Source: an uncultured Collinsella sp.
GTDB taxonomy: Bacteria > Actinomycetota > Coriobacteriia > Coriobacteriales > Coriobacteriaceae
Direction: 5' to 3'
NCBI GenBank assembly: GCA_959599635.1
Contig: CAUGJN010000002.1
Location: 1-57,514 of the forward strand
Length of the DNA stretch: 57,514 nucleotides
The notes beneath the pieces are model-generated. The model saw only the letters and a list, made by a program, of their open reading frames with translations, was not told where the DNA came from and made no database searches. Positions 23,778-31,942 of the stretch are shown here, one piece after another. The number at the start of each line of letters is the position of its first letter. The first letter of the stretch is position 1. A program made the position numbers and the translations under genes.

Positions 23778-26700
23778 ATGTCCACTACCTCAACCGACCC
23801 GCGCGCCGCTGCCGCCGCGCTGCTGGTGCCCGGCACCACCTGCCACGGCTTTGCCGTCGAGCGCTGCGAGACCGTGCCCGAGCTCGACTCGGACGCCTAC
23901 GTGCTGCGTCACGCTGCCTCGGGCGCTCGCCTGCTGTACCTAGCGTGCGACGACGAAAACAAGGCCTTTGCCATTGGCTTTAAGACGCCGCCGGCCGATT
24001 CCACCGGCGTGTTCCACATTCTTGAGCACTCGGTGCTGTGCGGATCGGCCAAGTTTCCCGTCAAGGAGCCGTTTGTCGACCTGATCAAGAGCTCCATGCA
24101 GACGTTCCTCAACGCCATGACCTACCCCGACAAGACCATCTACCCCGTTGCCACCACCAACGAGCAGGATCTGTACAACCTGATGGACGTGTACTTGGAC
24201 GCGGTGTTCAACCCGGCGATCTACACCAAGCCCACCATTTTTGAGCAGGAAGGCTGGCACTACGAGCTGGACCTGCCGGAGGGCGCCGGGGGCGAGGTCA
24301 GCGACAGCTCCGCGAGCCTGCGCGAGGGCACGCTGCGCTATAACGGCGTGGTGTTCAACGAGATGAAGGGCGCGCTGTCCGATCCCATGAGCGTGCTGGA
24401 CGACGCCGTCAACGCCGCGCTCTATCCCGACACCGCCTATGCGCACGAGAGCGGCGGCGACCCGCGCGCGATTCCCGCGCTCACCTACGGGCAGTTCCTG
24501 GACACGCACGCTCGCCACTACAATCCTTCCAACTCCTACATCACGCTCTACGGCGACCTGGACGTGGACCGCGCACTGGCCTTTTTGGACGAGCGCTATC
24601 TGTCGCAGCCGAGCGCCGCGAGCCGCCGCATGGACGCAGCCGTCGCCGCCGGCGAGGACCCGTCCACGCTGGCACCCAATCCGCTGGACGTGCAGGCGCC
24701 CGTGACCTGCGAGTATAAGCGCGTCGAGATGGCAACCACGCCCGAGAACGCCCTGGTGGGCCTGGGCCTTGTGCTGGGATCCGCGCTCGACCGCAAGCGC
24801 ACGATCGCGGCGGATATCCTGTTTGAGGCGCTGTTGGGCTCCAACGAGGCGCCGGTTAAGAAGGCCATTCTGGCCGCCGGCCTGGGCGGCAACGTGGTGA
24901 GCTGCACCGCGGCCGAGAGCCTGCAGCCCTACGAGCTCATCATGCTGCAAAACGCACAGCCCGGCGTGGCGCGCGAGCTGCGTCGCGTGTTCCAGGACGC
25001 CTGCCGCGACCTGTGCGAACACGGCGTTCCGCGCGAGCGCCTGGAAGCCATCATCAGCAGCAACGAGTACGACCTGCGCCAGCGCGACTACGGCATCGCC
25101 GACGGCGTGGCCATTGCGTGCGACGCGCTGAGCACCTGGCTCTACGATGACGACGCCGCGACGCTGGCGCTCAAGTACGGCCCGGTGTACGAGGAGCTGC
25201 GTGGCGAGCTGGACGGCAGCTATTTTGAGGACCTGCTGCGCGAGCTGGTGCTGCAGAACGACCACATGGCGCTCGTTGAGCTGGTGCCGGTGGACGCCGC
25301 CGAGGGTTCGGAGGGCGCCGAGGCAGCCGAGCTGGCAGCCAAGCGCGATGCCATGACCGATGCCGAGCTGGCCGATGTGGTCGAGCGCACGGCCGCGCTG
25401 CGTGCCGCGCAGGAGGCCGAGGACACGCCCGAGGACAAGGCCACGCTGCCGCGCCTGCGCGTGTCCGACATTGGCGAGGCGCGCCCCGAGCCGCCGCTGG
25501 TCGTGGACACGACTGCGCCCATCCCCTGTCTGCGCCACGGCATCCCCACTAACCGCCTGGCCTACGCCATGCAGTATTTCGACCTGAGCTGCGTCGCGTT
25601 TGAGGACCTGCCCTATGTAACGCTGCTCTGCCGCCTGCTCAAACAGCTGCCCACGAGCGAGCACTCGGCCGAGGAGCTCGATAACTTGCTCGCCGGCAAG
25701 CTGGGCTTTTTGAGCTTTACGACCGAGGTCATGACTCAGCCCGACGTGGACGGCGTGCATCCCTACCTGCTGGTGAGCGCCGGCGCCCTGTCCGAGAAGA
25801 TCGATGCGCTGGCGGGCCTGCCGCGCGAGGTGTGGTCGAGCACGCTTTTGCTCGATGCCGATGCCGACCGCGTGCGCGACGTGCTCACGCAGATTCGCAT
25901 TGGGCTTGAGCAGGGCTTTATCAACAACGGTCACTCGGCGGCACTCGGTCGCGCGATGAGCTACAGCTCGCCTTCGGCCGTGGTGCGTGAGCAGCTTTCG
26001 GGCGTGGATTTCTATCTGTTCCTGCGCGATCTGCTCGAGCAATTTGACGAGCGCCTGGACGACCTGCGCGCCAAGCTTGCCGAGCTGGCGGAGCGTATCT
26101 TTGTAGCCGATGGCTGCATGGCGAGCTTTACCGGCAGCGACGAGGACTTTGACGCGTACTGGGATGCCGCGGGTAACCTGGGGCTGGACGCTGGCGACGA
26201 CGTCGATGCCGGCCGCGACGCGCTCGTGGTGCCGACGCCGCGCGACCGTCACGAGGCCTTTGTCATTCCCAGCGACATTTGCTTTGCGGCAAGCGCGTGC
26301 GACCCGCGTCGTCTGGGCATTGACGTGACGGGAGCCTGGGCCGTGGCTGCCAACGCGCTCTCCTACGATTACCTGTGGAACGAGATTCGCGTGAAGGGCG
26401 GTGCATACGGCTGCGGATTCCGCGCAGCCGGCGAGCGCCAGACGGCGTTCTACACCTACCGCGACCCGGCGATCGACCCTTCGATTGAGCGCGTGGAGCG
26501 TGCGGGTGCATGGCTTGGCAGCTTTGAGCCCGACGAAGCCGCCTTCGAGGGCTTTATCGTGAGCTGCGTGAGCGGCATGGACGCGCCGGTGAAGCCGTAC
26601 GCGCTCACCAAGCGCCGCAACACGACCTACCTGGCCGGGCTCGATCCGCATGCGCGCGAGGAGCGTCGCGCCCAGATGCTCGCCGCCACGCCCGGTGAGC

Positions 26701-26822
26701 TGCGCTCGCTCGGCACCGACGTAACGCGCATCGCAGCCGAGTCGCCCACCTGCGTCTTTGGCGGCCGCGACGTCATCGCCAAGAGCAACGCCGGCTTTAA
26801 CGTAGTCGACCTGATGGGCTAA
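23778..26822 (+). CDS. M16 metallopeptidase, PreP/presequence-protease-like
   Basis: A 1014-residue cytoplasmic protease of the clam-shell M16C type that degrades short peptides. The inverted zinc motif HxxEH is H80-I-L-E83-H84, and the following AMTYPDKTIYP is typical of PreP. The inactive second half begins near residue 600 (PIPCLRHGIPTNRL) and retains the GGAYG loop (VKGGAYGCGFRAAG). AAAGGAG before ATG 23778 sets the start, far inside a longer open frame. A TATACT box at 23719-23724 may be the -10. Ends with a terminator. Confidence 0.93.
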   Translation: MSTTSTDPRAAAAALLVPGTTCHGFAVERCETVPELDSDAYVLRHAASGARLLYLACDDENKAFAIGFKTPPADSTGVFHILEHSVLCGSAKFPVKEPFVDLIKSSMQTFLNAMTYPDKTIYPVATTNEQDLYNLMDVYLDAVFNPAIYTKPTIFEQEGWHYELDLPEGAGGEVSDSSASLREGTLRYNGVVFNEMKGALSDPMSVLDDAVNAALYPDTAYAHESGGDPRAIPALTYGQFLDTHARHYNPSNSYITLYGDLDVDRALAFLDERYLSQPSAASRRMDAAVAAGEDPSTLAPNPLDVQAPVTCEYKRVEMATTPENALVGLGLVLGSALDRKRTIAADILFEALLGSNEAPVKKAILAAGLGGNVVSCTAAESLQPYELIMLQNAQPGVARELRRVFQDACRDLCEHGVPRERLEAIISSNEYDLRQRDYGIADGVAIACDALSTWLYDDDAATLALKYGPVYEELRGELDGSYFEDLLRELVLQNDHMALVELVPVDAAEGSEGAEAAELAAKRDAMTDAELADVVERTAALRAAQEAEDTPEDKATLPRLRVSDIGEARPEPPLVVDTTAPIPCLRHGIPTNRLAYAMQYFDLSCVAFEDLPYVTLLCRLLKQLPTSEHSAEELDNLLAGKLGFLSFTTEVMTQPDVDGVHPYLLVSAGALSEKIDALAGLPREVWSSTLLLDADADRVRDVLTQIRIGLEQGFINNGHSAALGRAMSYSSPSAVVREQLSGVDFYLFLRDLLEQFDERLDDLRAKLAELAERIFVADGCMASFTGSDEDFDAYWDAAGNLGLDAGDDVDAGRDALVVPTPRDRHEAFVIPSDICFAASACDPRRLGIDVTGAWAVAANALSYDYLWNEIRVKGGAYGCGFRAAGERQTAFYTYRDPAIDPSIERVERAGAWLGSFEPDEAAFEGFIVSCVSGMDAPVKPYALTKRRNTTYLAGLDPHAREERRAQMLAATPGELRSLGTDVTRIAAESPTCVFGGRDVIAKSNAGFNVVDLMG

Positions 26823-26827
26823 CGCAC

Positions 26828-26868
26828 AAAGGTAGATTTTTGGAACATGCCTGAAAATCTACCTTTTT
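26828..26868 (+). terminator. Terminator of the M16 peptidase gene
   Basis: AAAGGTAGATTTT pairs with AAAATCTACCTTTTT across a loop containing GGAACATGCC. The same layout recurs at 30469-30509, so it also belongs to a repeat family. Confidence 0.8.
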
Positions 26869-26899
26869 CTGCGGCTTGAGTGGGGCGGCGCAGCCCACC

Positions 26900-27058
26900 G
26901 CGGCGGTTTGTCTCAATCTGCAACATCTAGACGGCAATATCGGCTCCAGATGTTACAAATCGAGACGTTTCCGGATGACGCCGGCCCTTTGTCTCAATCT
27001 GTAACATCTAAGTCCAATTTTGCCGAGTTACTGTTACAGATCGAGACAAACCGCCGCG
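26900..27058. repeat. Four alternating copies of TTTGTCTCRATYTGYAACA
   Basis: Copies alternate in orientation: plus at 26907, minus ending about 26970, plus at 26988, minus ending about 27050. The outermost arms extend to CGCGGCGG/CCGCCGCG. The element can fold as one long hairpin or two smaller ones. Together with the 27143 element it fills 26869-27205, which has no gene. Confidence 0.8.
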
Positions 27059-27142
27059 AACACCCGCTCTTCGTCAAAACCACTACGAAGGTCTCCATGA
27101 ACTGCCCCCTTGCGATGATTTGTGTGGTGGTTTGGGTGTTTG

Positions 27143-27192
27143 CCCAGATAAAACCTGCCAAAATAAACCTGTCCCTTTTTGGTAGGTTTGGG
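27143..27192 (+). repeat. 5' leader repeat CCCAGATAAAACCTGCC family, copy 1 (upstream of 5-FCL)
   Basis: The hairpin arms ACCTGCCAAAA and TTTTTGGTAGGT flank AAACCTGTCCC. The element ends just before the ribosome site of the cyclo-ligase gene. It matches 38741-38788 (reverse strand, before the HAD gene), and 39 bases are identical to 38062-38100. Confidence 0.8.
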
Positions 27193-27205
27193 AGAGGAAG
27201 CCGGG

Positions 27206-27802
27206 ATGGACAAGGCTGAGTTGCGGCGGGCGGTGATTGCTCGGCGCGATGCTCTTGATTTGGACTTGCGGGCGGCGAAGTCTGCTGTCATTTGCGCGCG
27301 GCTTGTTGAGCTGCTGGGCCGCTTGGATGCCGCGGCGCCGCACACCGTTGCCGTCTATGCCGCGATGGGTTCCGAGGTCGACCCTGCCGCGTTTGCCGCA
27401 GCTTTCGCCAAACGCGGCTGGCGCGTGGCCTATCCGTGCATGCTCTCGGCAGCCGAAGCCGCAGCTTGTGGCCAACGCATGTGCATGCGGGCAGTTGCTG
27501 CCGGCGACGCGGACGCGGCCCCGTTTATCGGCCACCCTACGCGGGCCTTCGCAGCCACGGACATCGACAGCGGCCGCTTCCCTATCGTGCCTGCCGAAGC
27601 ACTCGACATGATTGTTGTGCCGCTCGTGGCCTTCGATCAAACCGGCGCGCGCCTGGGCTACGGCGGCGGTTGCTACGACCGCTACCTGCCCATGCTCTCA
27701 CCCGCATGCCAAATCATCGGCATCGCCTTTGACGAGCAGCGTGTCGACGGCGTTCCCACCGACGTCCACGACCTGCCGCTACCTCACATCATCAGCGCCT
27801 AA
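27206..27802 (+). CDS. 5-formyltetrahydrofolate cyclo-ligase
   Basis: A 198-residue enzyme converting 5-formyl-THF and ATP to 5,10-methenyl-THF, recycling folate. The signature GYGGGCYDRYLP at the C-terminal end is the ATP/phosphate loop, and the N-terminal K-ELRRAVIARRDAL helix is typical. ATG 27206 has GAGAGGAAGCC upstream; 27179 lacks a site. Transcribed alone behind a conserved palindromic leader. Confidence 0.93.
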   Translation: MDKAELRRAVIARRDALDLDLRAAKSAVICARLVELLGRLDAAAPHTVAVYAAMGSEVDPAAFAAAFAKRGWRVAYPCMLSAAEAAACGQRMCMRAVAAGDADAAPFIGHPTRAFAATDIDSGRFPIVPAEALDMIVVPLVAFDQTGARLGYGGGCYDRYLPMLSPACQIIGIAFDEQRVDGVPTDVHDLPLPHIISA

Positions 27803-27825
27803 CGGCTGGCACGCTGCACCCCACA

Positions 27826-27997
27826 AAAATGAGCGTGGAAAATTTCCCACTTTGGGCCTGTTCGGGGGCAAAAAACGGGAGATTATCCACGCTCATTATT
27901 CAAACGTCCGATAATCCACGCTCGTGTGTCCGAAAATCCACGCTCAACCAAATCGCGTCTAAATTCCCACGCTCATCCGTCCGGATTTCCACGCTCG
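27826..27997 (+). repeat. GAGCGTGG repeat element, copy A (downstream of the AbiEi-like gene)
   Basis: One forward GAGCGTGGA (27831) and five reverse TCCACGCTC-type words (ending about 27894, 27923, 27945, 27974, 27996). Over about 115 bases it matches 29275-29396 closely, including AAAAACGGGAGATTATCC and CAAACGTCCGAT. Confidence 0.85.
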
Positions 27998-28022
27998 TGC
28001 AGCCTAACGCCCTGCCACCGCC

Positions 28023-28985
28023 TCAGCATGCACGCGGCACGCCGGCAACCTTGAGCTTGCGATCGAGCTTTGTCGGGTCCCTTAGATCATCCCAGCACAA
28101 GCGCACAATCTTACAGTTATCGAGCAGCGAAAGCCTCGACTCGCGCTGGCGCTCATCAAATTGCGCCTTTGCAAGCTTGCCCTCCTCCGCCGCCTTCTCG
28201 CTTTTAACGAATCCGTCGAACTCCCCAATAATCAACCGGTCACCCACGCGCCACAAATAGTCAACGCGATACGGCCTTCCCGGCTCAACCGGATCGAACA
28301 GCTCAACTTGCAGCTCCGGAACCTGCCAGCCTCGTTCGATCATCAGCGCCCGCGCCTTGGACTCGCCGCCGCTTTCCGACAGGCCATCGGCATACCGTGC
28401 AACCCTGCGCGCCGTCACAACACCGCGGCGATTCAAGCCGAGCTTGTTAACTGCCTCAATGAGATGTTCCTTCGACAAAAGCTGCTCATGGAGCGCCGAG
28501 TCCGCAATGATCAGCCCTTCGACAAACGATGCATCGACCAGGCAATCCGCAATCGTTTGATCGATATCGGTCACGGCAATATCCATCTCGCTGGCCCGTG
28601 TCCGATAAGCATACCGATGGCGAACGACTTGAGAGCCTGGCGTCGTCGATTGCGCCGGCATCGCGGCGATATGGATGTGCGTCAAATTGGCATGCGAAAC
28701 CGAAAGACCATAGACAACGGCCGCCGTATAGGAGCAAAACGTCCAGTCGGGGTGCTTTTGCGCAAGCGCCCGCACCCGATGCAGATAACGCTGCCGAAAC
28801 TTGAGCTCGGACCAGTATTCCGGACGCGCATACAGTCCCGGCATGACCACTTCGAGACTTCCCGCCGCCACCCGCCGCTCAATCTGCTTTGCCTCCGCCG
28901 TCGTGCGCGCGTACACGCAGCTCATCTGCTGCTCGCACGCTTTAATGTGGCCTGTAAGTCTTTGATTCGCCGTCGCGTTTGCCAT
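28023..28985 (-). CDS. AbiEi-like antitoxin/regulator domain protein with DUF559-type nuclease-like C-terminus
   Basis: A 320-residue protein. The N-terminal third (IERRVAAGSLEVVMPGLYARPEYW) resembles the winged-helix AbiEi antitoxin domain of type IV toxin-antitoxin systems. The C-terminal third (YRVDYLWRVGDRLIIGEFDG, then FDERQRESRL and IVRLCWDDL) has the DUF559/Vsr-like endonuclease pattern with candidate acidic residues in VDYLW and GEFDG. No AbiEii toxin lies beside it. ATG 28985 has GGGAGGCGAC upstream; the frame extends further without a site. Bracketed by direct repeats A and B. Role uncertain, perhaps defence or a stand-alone regulator. Confidence 0.65.
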   Translation of the reverse strand: MANATANQRLTGHIKACEQQMSCVYARTTAEAKQIERRVAAGSLEVVMPGLYARPEYWSELKFRQRYLHRVRALAQKHPDWTFCSYTAAVVYGLSVSHANLTHIHIAAMPAQSTTPGSQVVRHRYAYRTRASEMDIAVTDIDQTIADCLVDASFVEGLIIADSALHEQLLSKEHLIEAVNKLGLNRRGVVTARRVARYADGLSESGGESKARALMIERGWQVPELQVELFDPVEPGRPYRVDYLWRVGDRLIIGEFDGFVKSEKAAEEGKLAKAQFDERQRESRLSLLDNCKIVRLCWDDLRDPTKLDRKLKVAGVPRAC

Positions 28986-29274
28986 GTCGCCTCCCAACTC
29001 TTGGAACGGCGCCAACGTACCAGACGGTTTCATGCGAAGTCTGACCAAATGCTGTCCAGCAGCTGACCAAATGCTTGACGGTTTTGGATGTTTTAGGCCA
29101 ATGCTCCATATCTGCAGGTAGAGCGGTTGTCCAGAGGTCCCTGTCTCCACATTTTGAGCCTCAAAAGCCACCGACTTCATTGAAAGAAAATATGCCGTGG
29201 ATCAAAACTACCTAGTTTGCGATGTAGTCCGCATGTACTCAACGCGTGATGATGCCGACGGTACGGCAGCTGCA

Positions 29275-29396
29275 AAAAATGAGCGTGGAAAATCTCCCGC
29301 TTTGAGACCCCTTGTGAGCCAAAAACGGGAGATTATCCACGCTCACGTTGCAAACGTCCGATTATCCACGCTCGTGTGTCCGGATTTCCACGCTCG
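29275..29396 (+). repeat. GAGCGTGG repeat element, copy B (upstream of the AbiEi-like gene)
   Basis: Forward GAGCGTGGAAAATCTCCC at 29281, reverse GGGAGATTATCCACGCTC at 29327-29344, then two more reverse words ending about 29373 and 29395. Same orientation as copy A, 1.45 kb away. The rest of 28986-29444 shows no gene; repeated CTGACCAAATGCT words at about 29042-29077 may belong to the AbiEi-like promoter. Confidence 0.85.
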
Positions 29397-29444
29397 TCGC
29401 GTAGCGGCCACGATAACCGCCGCAGCCACAGCCACGACAGCGGC

Positions 29445-30371
29445 CTAGTGCTCCTCGCCGGCGCGGGCCAGGTCGTAGGGCGTGGTCTGGTAGACGTAAT
29501 AGTTGAGCCAGTTGGTGTAGAGCAGCTGAGCCTGGCTGCGCCAGACGTTACGCGGCTCGGCGGCGGGATCGTCGCCCGGGAAGTAATGCGCCGGCACCTG
29601 AGGGTTGAGCCCGCGCTTCACGTCGCGCTCGTACTCCAGGCGCAGCGTGTCGGTATCGTACTCGGGATGGCCAAAGACAAAGAAGCGACGACTGTCCGTC
29701 GACTTGACGATGTACAGGCCTACCTCGTCGGACACGGCCACGACCTCAAGCTGCGGCTCAGCCTCCACGTCCTCGCGGCGCACATCGGTGTTGCGCGAAT
29801 GCACGGCATAGAAACGGTCGTCGAAGCCGCGGACCAGCGGGCTTTGCGGCTTCACCAGATAATGCTCGAACACGCCGCTCGCCTTTGCCGGCAGATCGTA
29901 CTTCTGGATACCGTAATGATGGTAAAGACCGGCCTGCGCGCCCCAACAAATGTGCAGCGTAGAGTGCACGTGCGTGGTGGACCAATCCATGATCTGGCAG
30001 AGCTCGGGCCAGTAGTCGACCTCCTCGAACGGCATCTGCTCCACCGGCGCGCCCGTGATGATCAGGCCGTCGTAGTGGATGTCGCGGATGTCGTCGAAGG
30101 TGCGATAGAACGTCTCCAGGTGGCCGGCGCTCACGTGCGTGGCCTCGTGCGTCTTGGTACGCAGCAGGTCCACCTCCACCTGCAGCGGCGTGTTGGAGAG
30201 CTTGCGCATGATCTGCGTCTCGGTGGCAATCTTGGTGGGCATGAGGTTGAGGATGAGCACGCGCAGCGGACGAATGTCCTGGTGCAGTGCGCGGTACTCG
30301 GTCATGACAAAGATGTTCTCGCTCTCGAGCTGCGCGGCGGCAGGGAGGGCGTCGGGAATGCGAATGGGCAT
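29445..30371 (-). CDS. metA: Homoserine O-acetyltransferase (MetA family)
   Basis: Acylates L-homoserine in methionine synthesis. At 308 residues it has the usual MetA length. The catalytic cysteine is C142 (HICWGAQAG), with H235 and E237 in FGHPEYD. Residue 111 is Glu (GAPVEQMPFEEVDYW). In this family Glu111 is reported to favour acetyl-CoA and Gly111 succinyl-CoA, so O-acetylation is inferred. GGAGC precedes ATG 30371. Transcribed alone, divergent from the dehydrogenase gene. Confidence 0.95.
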   Translation of the reverse strand: MPIRIPDALPAAAQLESENIFVMTEYRALHQDIRPLRVLILNLMPTKIATETQIMRKLSNTPLQVEVDLLRTKTHEATHVSAGHLETFYRTFDDIRDIHYDGLIITGAPVEQMPFEEVDYWPELCQIMDWSTTHVHSTLHICWGAQAGLYHHYGIQKYDLPAKASGVFEHYLVKPQSPLVRGFDDRFYAVHSRNTDVRREDVEAEPQLEVVAVSDEVGLYIVKSTDSRRFFVFGHPEYDTDTLRLEYERDVKRGLNPQVPAHYFPGDDPAAEPRNVWRSQAQLLYTNWLNYYVYQTTPYDLARAGEEH

Positions 30372-30468
30372 GGATGCTCCTTACGAGTCAGTTGCAGTTA
30401 TGGTACAACGAGCGGCCCCATCCGCGCGAGCACATCGCCCGGCGATGTCGCCAGCGGCCCAAATCACT

Positions 30469-30509
30469 CCAAAAGTAGAGATTAAAGCATGTCCCAAAAA
30501 TCTACTTCG
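30469..30509. repeat. AAGTAGATTTTTGGGACATG-type hairpin, second family member
   Basis: On the minus strand it reads GAAGTAGATTTTTGGGACATG then a complementary TCTACTT arm, matching the M16 terminator at 26828-26868. It lies in the divergent metA/dehydrogenase region, where it is not an obvious terminator. Confidence 0.7.
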
Positions 30510-30582
30510 CTTTAGCCTAGCAAAGTGACAGCAGGACGCTACAATGGTTCGACGCGAAAAACTCGGCCGAAAGGATACATAT

Positions 30583-31560
30583 ATGTACCAGACGCGTAAG
30601 ATCGGTGTGGTCGGCCAGGGCCACGTGGGAGCACATGTCGCCAACAGCCTGCTCATGCAGGGCATTGCCGATGAGCTGTACCTGTGCGATATCAACGAGA
30701 CCAAGGTGACATCCGAGGTCCAGGACCTGCGCGACTCCCTTTCGTTTGTCCCGTACAACACCAAGATCGTCAACTGCTACGACCACTACGAGGAGCTGGC
30801 CTGCTGCGACGTCATCGTCAACGCTGCCGGCAAGGTCGCGCTGGCCGCCGGCAACCGCGACGGTGAGCTGTTCTTTACCACCGACGCCGCCCGCACCTTT
30901 GCCAAGCGCATCGTCGACGCCGGCTTTGACGGCATCTTCGTGAGCATCTCCAACCCCTGCGACGTCGTGTGCACCGAGCTGTGGCACCTGACCGGCTACG
31001 ATCCCAAGAAGATCATCGGCTCGGGCTGCGGTCTGGACTCCGCCCGCCTGCGCACCGAGATCTCCAAGAAGGTCGGTGTGAGCCCCAAGTCCATCGACGC
31101 CTACATGATCGGCGAGCATGGCTTTAGCCAGCTGGCCGCCTTTAAGGCCGCAACCATCGCCGGCAAGAGCCTCAACGAGCTTCAGGCCGAAAACCCCGAC
31201 AAGTACGCCTTTGACCACATGGAGGTCGAGGAGCTCGCGCGCAAGGGCGGCTATGTGACCTACCAGGGCAAGCAGTGCACCGAGTACGCCGTCGCCAACT
31301 CCGCTGCGCGTGTCTGCGCCGCCGTGCTGCACAACGAGCATGCCGTGCTTTCGGCCTCCACGCTCATGACCGGCCAGTATGGCGAGGAGGGCATCTTCAC
31401 CTCCCTGCCGTGCGTGATCGGCGCCGAGGGCGTCGAGGAGGTCTACACGCTCGACCTTTCCGAGCACGAGCTCGAGGGCTTCCACAAGAGCTGCCAGCAC
31501 ATTCGCGACAACATCGCCCAGCTCGACTGGTGGGATGCCGAGGCCTACGACGCAAAGTAG
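30583..31560 (+). CDS. L-lactate/L-2-hydroxyacid dehydrogenase
   Basis: A 325-residue NAD-dependent dehydrogenase of the LDH/MDH superfamily. The NAD loop is GVVGQGHVGAHVA; catalytic Asp152 and Arg155 are in LDSARLR, and the proton-relay His179 is in GEHGFSQ. The substrate loop (AAGKVALAAGNRDGEL) differs from canonical LDH, so L-2-hydroxyisocaproate or another 2-oxoacid is possible. AAAGGATAC precedes ATG 30583; an upstream ATG at 30544 lacks a site. TACAAT at 30540 may be the -10. A strong terminator follows. Confidence 0.88.
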   Translation: MYQTRKIGVVGQGHVGAHVANSLLMQGIADELYLCDINETKVTSEVQDLRDSLSFVPYNTKIVNCYDHYEELACCDVIVNAAGKVALAAGNRDGELFFTTDAARTFAKRIVDAGFDGIFVSISNPCDVVCTELWHLTGYDPKKIIGSGCGLDSARLRTEISKKVGVSPKSIDAYMIGEHGFSQLAAFKAATIAGKSLNELQAENPDKYAFDHMEVEELARKGGYVTYQGKQCTEYAVANSAARVCAAVLHNEHAVLSASTLMTGQYGEEGIFTSLPCVIGAEGVEEVYTLDLSEHELEGFHKSCQHIRDNIAQLDWWDAEAYDAK

Positions 31561-31606
31561 TTCGCCGGTTGACGCGGCAACTCGCTCATAACGGACGCAA
31601 TGCAGG

Positions 31607-31646
31607 GCGGGCCGTGCCGGAAATCCCCGGCACGGCCCGCTTTTTT
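31607..31646 (+). terminator. Terminator of the dehydrogenase gene
   Basis: Perfect stem GCGGGCCGTGCCGG / CCGGCACGGCCCGC followed by six T. Confidence 0.95.
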
Positions 31647-31678
31647 GGCTCACGCGACACGCTCGCAGATTCAGGTCT

Positions 31679-31846
31679 AATACTTTTCCCGCAAAGTGAG
31701 CGAGCAAAATCGGACCCCCGAAGCATCGACACTTTTCAGCTGCTATTTCCTGCGGTTTCATCGAGATTTTCCTGCGGTTTTGGCGCCAAAAAGTGCGGAT
31801 GCTTCAGGGGTCCAAAATAGGTCGTTCACTTCTGGGGAAAGTATTT
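31679..31846. repeat. MITE-like 168-base imperfect palindrome
   Basis: Arms of about 58 bases start AATACTTTTCCC and end GGGGAAAGTATT. Matching blocks GGACCCCYGAAGCATC and GCACTTTTT continue inward. The centre holds a direct repeat of TTTCCTGCGGTTT. No coding sequence. The remainder of 31647-31942 shows nothing else. Confidence 0.8.
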
Positions 31847-31942
31847 GACTTCGTTATCAGACAGCTGGGACGGGGTGCCGCGACGCAAACGGGACCCTCG
31901 TTTGGTGAAGGCCCCGTCGTAAAAGATTGCTTTCCCAGCTAC

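Noticed and set aside
23940..26651. Very long antisense reading frame (over 900 codons) inside the M16 protease gene
   Set aside because: It is a GC-bias shadow of a clearly recognised gene, with His/Gln/Arg/Val-rich composition and no family motifs.
27826..29396. CRISPR array suggested by repeated ATCCACGCTC words
   Set aside because: Words are about 10-18 bases, occur in both orientations, and the spacing is irregular; no cas gene is present.
31679..31846. Insertion sequence
   Set aside because: No transposase frame and no clear target duplication; only an imperfect palindrome is seen.
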